Source: Litorimonas sp. (GTDB taxonomy: Bacteria > Pseudomonadota > Alphaproteobacteria > Caulobacterales > Maricaulaceae). From it: DNA of 64,000 nt. Positions 60,209-64,000 of the stretch are shown in pieces. Location of the stretch: the NCBI GenBank assembly GCA_029936425.1, contig JAPYSU010000004.1, forward strand, positions 62,001-126,000, read 5' to 3'. A model generated the notes under the pieces. It had not been told where the DNA came from. It did not search any database and worked only from the letters and a program-made list of their open reading frames with translations. The translations under genes and the position numbers were made by a program. How positions within the stretch are numbered: the stretch's first letter is position 1; every line of letters starts with the position of its first letter.

Positions 60209-60937
60209 TTGGGAGTGTCGTCAACATATCCTGATCGATTTCCCGCTCATATTGCTATTATCATGGACGGGAATGGGCGCTGGGCGCAGGCCCGGCACCG
60301 TCCGCGTGTTTTTGGACATCAGGCCGGTGTCAAAACTGTGCGCCGTATTGTCGAAGATGCCTCTGAAATGGGTGTTAAGTGTCTGACTCTCTATAGTTTT
60401 TCGACAGAAAACTGGTCGCGGCCCAAAGCAGAAATCGCAGCGCTTTTCAGCCTGTTGCGCGAATATGTCGAACAGGATTTGCAAACCTTGCATGAGCGGG
60501 GAGTCAAGATACGCATTCTGGGGTCAAAAGAGGGCCTGAAGCCGGACTTGGTGACTCTCATTAATCGCGTGCAGACGACCACAGCAGATAATACCGATTT
60601 TCAGCTTAACATCGCTTTTAACTATGGCGGGCGGGACGAATTGCTCCGGGCGACAAAGCGGGCTATCGCCGCGGAACATACGGAAGAGAGCCTGACCTCT
60701 GAAGTTCTTGAGTCGTTTCTCGACACAGCAGGACTGCCGGATCCGGATCTGGTTATTCGCACAAGCGGCGAGATGCGGATCAGTAACTTCCTCCTATGGC
60801 AGGCCGCTTATGCGGAGTTTGTTTTCACGGATGTTCTCTGGCCTGACTTTAGCAGAGCCGATCTGGAAGCAGCCATTTCCGATTTTCAGCGCCGGGATCG
60901 CCGTTTCGGCAATTTATCGGCCTCGGAAGTTGCCTAG
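60209..60937 (+). CDS. uppS: Undecaprenyl pyrophosphate synthase
   Basis: 242-residue cis-prenyltransferase that makes the C55 cell-wall lipid carrier, later recycled by UppP, also in this window. HIAIIMDGNGRWAQ (catalytic Asp), YSFSTENWSRP, NIAFNYGGRDELLRA and RTSGEMRISNFLLWQAAYAEF. Start TTG 60209 or GTG 60215; neither has a clear ribosome site, and coupling to frr is likely. Confidence 0.95.
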   Translation: MGVSSTYPDRFPAHIAIIMDGNGRWAQARHRPRVFGHQAGVKTVRRIVEDASEMGVKCLTLYSFSTENWSRPKAEIAALFSLLREYVEQDLQTLHERGVKIRILGSKEGLKPDLVTLINRVQTTTADNTDFQLNIAFNYGGRDELLRATKRAIAAEHTEESLTSEVLESFLDTAGLPDPDLVIRTSGEMRISNFLLWQAAYAEFVFTDVLWPDFSRADLEAAISDFQRRDRRFGNLSASEVA

Positions 60938-60940
60938 ATC

Positions 60941-61780
60941 ATGAACGCTTCTCTTCTTCCCGAATCCAAAAAAACTTGGAAAAATCTCGGGATACGTGTC
61001 ACCTCTGCTATTGTTCTGGCTCTGATCTGTATGGCGCCATTCTATTTTGGGGGATGGCTTTGGGCTGTCTTGGCCGCCCTTTTCACGGTTCGGGTCAGCT
61101 ATGAATGGGTAAGAATGTCTGACGCGGCCGCTACGCGTCTATCCTATATTTTGCCGATAGTTGGAATTGTAATCAGCTCTATTTATGCGGTTCAGTCTCT
61201 TTGGCTTTATGCCGGATTTGCCGTCATCATAACGGCCTGGATCTGCGCGGCGGAGCGAATGCGCCGTCATGGCGGGGCGCATTGGGCCGGGCTTGGACTG
61301 CTTTACATTTTAATTCCTTGCCTCACGATTATCGGCCTGAGAGGCAATGCGGTTGGGTTTGATACAAGCGGATTTAAAACCCTGTTCTTCATAATCGCGG
61401 TTGTTGTGTCGGCGGATGTCGGGGCCTATTTCGGCGGAAGCTATTTCAAGGGGCCAAAGCTCTCTCCGAAACTTTCACCCAATAAAACCTGGTCAGGCTT
61501 TTTCAGCGGGCTTATCCTCGCGACCCTGATCGGAGCAGTGGTGACCTTCTTTAAGACAGGTAATTTCTTCCTGGGTTTATTCATGGCGATTCCTGTCGTG
61601 CTATTATCGGTTGGGGGAGATTTATTCGAGAGCGGGCTAAAGCGCCGTTTGCAGGTCAAAGATACCGGAGAGCTACTGCCGGGGCATGGCGGGTTGCTTG
61701 ACCGTCTGGATAGTTTGATGGCGGCGAGCGTTGGCTTTGCTCTGATTGTCTTGATTTTTCCGTCAATCTGGCCGGTTTAG
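60941..61780 (+). CDS. cdsA: Phosphatidate cytidylyltransferase
   Basis: 279-residue membrane enzyme making CDP-diacylglycerol for phospholipid synthesis. Seven to eight helices. Signature SPNKTWSGFFSGL and LKRRLQVKDTGELLPGHGGLLDRLDS. Starts 3 bases after uppS. The first ~20 residues are polar. Confidence 0.95.
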   Translation: MNASLLPESKKTWKNLGIRVTSAIVLALICMAPFYFGGWLWAVLAALFTVRVSYEWVRMSDAAATRLSYILPIVGIVISSIYAVQSLWLYAGFAVIITAWICAAERMRRHGGAHWAGLGLLYILIPCLTIIGLRGNAVGFDTSGFKTLFFIIAVVVSADVGAYFGGSYFKGPKLSPKLSPNKTWSGFFSGLILATLIGAVVTFFKTGNFFLGLFMAIPVVLLSVGGDLFESGLKRRLQVKDTGELLPGHGGLLDRLDSLMAASVGFALIVLIFPSIWPV

Positions 61781-61784
61781 GGCT

Positions 61785-62957
61785 GTGACTAAACGCATGT
61801 CGGTATTGGGGTCCACGGGATCTATCGGGGAAAATACACTTGATATTGTCGCCCGATCTCACCCCGGCACCTATAAGATTGTGGCGCTCACGGCCTGCCG
61901 CTCTGCGCAGAAACTTGCCGAGCAGGCGATCAAGTTTGACGCGGAATTTGTGGCTCTTGCAGATGAAAACCAAGGTCATATCCTGAAATCCGCCCTCGCG
62001 GGCACAAATATCAAATTTGGATTAGGTGTTGAGGCTCTTACAGAAGCCGCCTCAATGGAGGCTGATTTCACCATGGCAGCCATAATGGGTGCGGCAGGGC
62101 TCGAACCGACTCTCGCCGCCGTGCGGCAAGGCCGGCATATTGGGCTGGCTAATAAGGAATGCCTTGTCTGTGCAGGCGATCATTTCATGTCGGAAGTAAA
62201 AAAATACGGCGCCACGCTTCTGCCGGTAGATAGTGAACATAATGCTATTTTTCAGGTTCTGGAGAGCGATACCAAAGGGGTGAAGCGTCTAATTCTGACG
62301 GCGAGTGGGGGGCCGTTTCGGGAGCTATCACGAGACGCTCTGATATCTGTTACATGTGAAGACGCTCTGGCGCACCCTGTTTGGGATATGGGCGCGAAAA
62401 TTAGCATCGATTCCGCCAGTCTGATGAATAAGGGCCTCGAGCTGATCGAAGCGAGCTATCTATTCAACCGGCCATCCTCTGATATTGATGTCATTGTTCA
62501 CCCGCAGTCTATCATCCATTCCATGGTGGAATATATTGACGGCTCTGTTCTGGCGCAGCTGGGCTCTCCGGATATGCGCACGCCGATCGCCTATGCCATG
62601 GGCTGGCCCGCCCGCATTTCGGCCCCGGTGGAAAGACTGGACTTCGCAAGGCTCAGTGGATTGACGTTTTTTGAACCTGACCTGGAAACGTTTCCGGCCC
62701 TCAGACTCGCTCGGGAGGCTCTGGAAACAGGGGGGAAGGCCCCCAATACCCTCAACGCGGCCAATGAAATAGCGGTGGAGGCCTTTCTGTCAAAAAAGAT
62801 TGGATTTTTGGACATTTCCCAGACAGTTGAGCGAACTTTGTCTTCTCTCAGCCGTGAGTCCAGTTTTAACAAATCGGACGCGACAATTGATGAAATTCTC
62901 GCCACAGATGCGAACGCTCGCCGCACTGCACATGAGCAGATTGTAAACTTGTTATAG
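61785..62957 (+). CDS. dxr: 1-deoxy-D-xylulose 5-phosphate reductoisomerase
   Basis: 390-residue enzyme of the MEP isoprenoid pathway, supplying precursors to UppS and MiaA. VLGSTGSIGENTLDIV (NADPH), GLANKECLVCAG, PVDSEHNAIFQ (metal Asp/Glu) and LTASGGPFRE, ISIDSASLMNKGLELIEA. GTG start 61785, 4 bases after cdsA. Confidence 0.96.
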   Translation: MTKRMSVLGSTGSIGENTLDIVARSHPGTYKIVALTACRSAQKLAEQAIKFDAEFVALADENQGHILKSALAGTNIKFGLGVEALTEAASMEADFTMAAIMGAAGLEPTLAAVRQGRHIGLANKECLVCAGDHFMSEVKKYGATLLPVDSEHNAIFQVLESDTKGVKRLILTASGGPFRELSRDALISVTCEDALAHPVWDMGAKISIDSASLMNKGLELIEASYLFNRPSSDIDVIVHPQSIIHSMVEYIDGSVLAQLGSPDMRTPIAYAMGWPARISAPVERLDFARLSGLTFFEPDLETFPALRLAREALETGGKAPNTLNAANEIAVEAFLSKKIGFLDISQTVERTLSSLSRESSFNKSDATIDEILATDANARRTAHEQIVNLL

Positions 62958-63049
62958 GCTGAAAAAACAGGCAAACCCTGCGCCAGAGTTATCGTCGCTG
63001 CGCGAATGCGCAGAGCGCGGCATTTTAAGAAGGGGATCAATGGCACATC

Positions 63050-64000
63050 ATGCTCTCAGGCTTGATTGATATCGCTATTTTTCTGAGCAGTTTCCTCATC
63101 GTCTTGTCCTTTCTCGTCTTTTTTCACGAGCTGGGCCATTACAGTGTGGGGCGCTTTTTCGGGATTGCTGTGGACAGGTTTTCCATCGGCTTCGGAAAGC
63201 CGATTGCCAAATGGAAAGCAAAAAGCGGTACGGAGTGGGTTTTTGCCCGCATCCCTCTGGGCGGTTATGTCAAATTCAGCGGGGACGCCTCCGGCGCCAG
63301 TAACCCGGACGCCGAAGCCTTGGCCGCGATGAAAGAAAAAGCGGAACGTGAAGGCGGACCAGGTGTCGAGAATATCTTTCATTTCCGCCCCGTCTGGCAA
63401 CGCGCCTTGGTTGTTTTAGCTGGCCCAATGGCAAATTTCCTTCTCGCCGTGATAATATTTGCCGGCATCGGTTTTACTTATGGGAGCTATGATCGGGCGT
63501 CCTTGGTCGGAAGTGTGCAGGAAGGGAGCCCTGCGGAGCAGGCCGGAATTCAAGAAGGCGACAAAATACTTACGATGGATGGTCGGGATGCGTCCACATT
63601 TACCAAGCTTTCGCGCTACGTTGTTCTTCGGAGTGAGACTGAGATAGAGACCCGTATCGAACGAAACGGCGAAGTGATTGACCTTACAGTCGCCCCTCAA
63701 CGAATTGAAGATCGTGATTTTGTCGGCGGAAAGTCTTCGTCAGGTAAAATTGGCGTTTTGATAAACGCCCAGGAGGCCGACCTCATACACCTTGAATATG
63801 GGCCGCTGGAGTCTCTCGGATTCGGCGTTTCCAAAGTCGGGGAAACCCTTTCCATGACAGGGACTTATGTCAGCCGTATCTTTCAGGGCAAGGAAGACGG
63901 CAAACAATTGGGCAGCGTTGTCAAAATCGCCGCCATCACCGGAAAATCTGCAGTTGACGCCGCAAATGCAGATAAGCCCTTTGGAGAGCGCATGCAGGAC
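63050..64000 (+). CDS. rseP: RIP metalloprotease RseP, 5' part
   Basis: Site-2 intramembrane zinc protease; cut off by the window end after ~317 residues. First helix IFLSSFLIVLSFLVFFHELGHY contains the catalytic HExxH. GYVKFSGDA, then the second helix VLAGPMANFLLAVIIFAGIGF, and a PDZ domain VQEGSPAEQAGIQEGDKIL. ATG 63050 is the only good start in this frame; AAGGGG lies 14 bases before it. A 9-codon frame starts at 63040 and overlaps it. In relatives this enzyme cleaves anti-sigma factors and signal-peptide remnants. Confidence 0.95.
   Translation, partial: MLSGLIDIAIFLSSFLIVLSFLVFFHELGHYSVGRFFGIAVDRFSIGFGKPIAKWKAKSGTEWVFARIPLGGYVKFSGDASGASNPDAEALAAMKEKAEREGGPGVENIFHFRPVWQRALVVLAGPMANFLLAVIIFAGIGFTYGSYDRASLVGSVQEGSPAEQAGIQEGDKILTMDGRDASTFTKLSRYVVLRSETEIETRIERNGEVIDLTVAPQRIEDRDFVGGKSSSGKIGVLINAQEADLIHLEYGPLESLGFGVSKVGETLSMTGTYVSRIFQGKEDGKQLGSVVKIAAITGKSAVDAANADKPFGERMQD

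Overview
The window is a chromosomal segment of an alphaproteobacterium. The evidence is a two-piece (permuted) tmRNA gene, an alpha-type SspB adaptor, a 14-gene nuo operon followed by birA-coaX-rnj-mce-DUF1467-proS-lolCE-lolD-dnaE, the order thyA-folA-hflK-hflC-DUF2065-degP-serB-miaA, and a vertebrate-type N-acetylglutamate synthase of the kind described from Maricaulis and Xanthomonas. A Hyphomonadaceae/Maricaulales-like bacterium is plausible. The genus cannot be named from the sequence.

Layout. 0-6.4 kb: sspB, a cytochrome P450, the tmRNA gene ssrA (tag ANDNYSEEFALAA), a DUF2853 protein, then an arginine-related run (ArgE-like deacetylase, N-acetylglutamate synthase with a degenerate kinase domain, M14 carboxypeptidase). 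6.4-12.9 kb: TM2 protein, thyA, an AT-rich orphan gene lying between two copies of the thyA 3' end, a secreted metzincin-like protease, an exported M20 amidohydrolase, a VUT-family transporter and folA. 12.9-21.3 kb: membrane and envelope quality control (hflKC, degP), serB, miaA, a VTT-domain protein, a class-C-like serine hydrolase and uppP. 21.5-28.7 kb: glutamate synthase (gltD and gltB, with a GFA-type gene between them) and an SDR oxidoreductase. 28.9-44.8 kb: the complete nuoA-N operon for respiratory complex I, carrying two unrelated small genes: an AT-rich secreted protein between nuoC and nuoD and a coiled-coil protein between nuoF and nuoG. 44.8-52.1 kb: biotin and CoA metabolism, RNase J, methylmalonyl-CoA epimerase, prolyl-tRNA synthetase and lipoprotein release. 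52.3-64 kb: a 31-residue candidate microprotein, dnaE, a structured intergenic region, then rpsB-tsf-pyrH-frr-uppS-cdsA-dxr-rseP; rseP runs off the end.

Most of the window is conserved housekeeping DNA. The parts that stand out are small: (1) a 203-bp near-identical duplication of the thyA 3' end bracketing an AT-rich orphan gene; (2) orphan genes embedded in the nuo operon; (3) a shared GIGP/helix-hairpin-like C-terminal domain on both NuoE and ribosomal protein S2; (4) an amino-acid-kinase domain in the acetylglutamate synthase that has lost its kinase signatures; (5) strongly structured non-coding DNA at 2.9 kb and 56.0 kb. No complete new multi-gene system (CRISPR, phage, toxin-antitoxin, biosynthetic cluster) is visible. 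No rRNA, tRNA or CRISPR array was found by eye.
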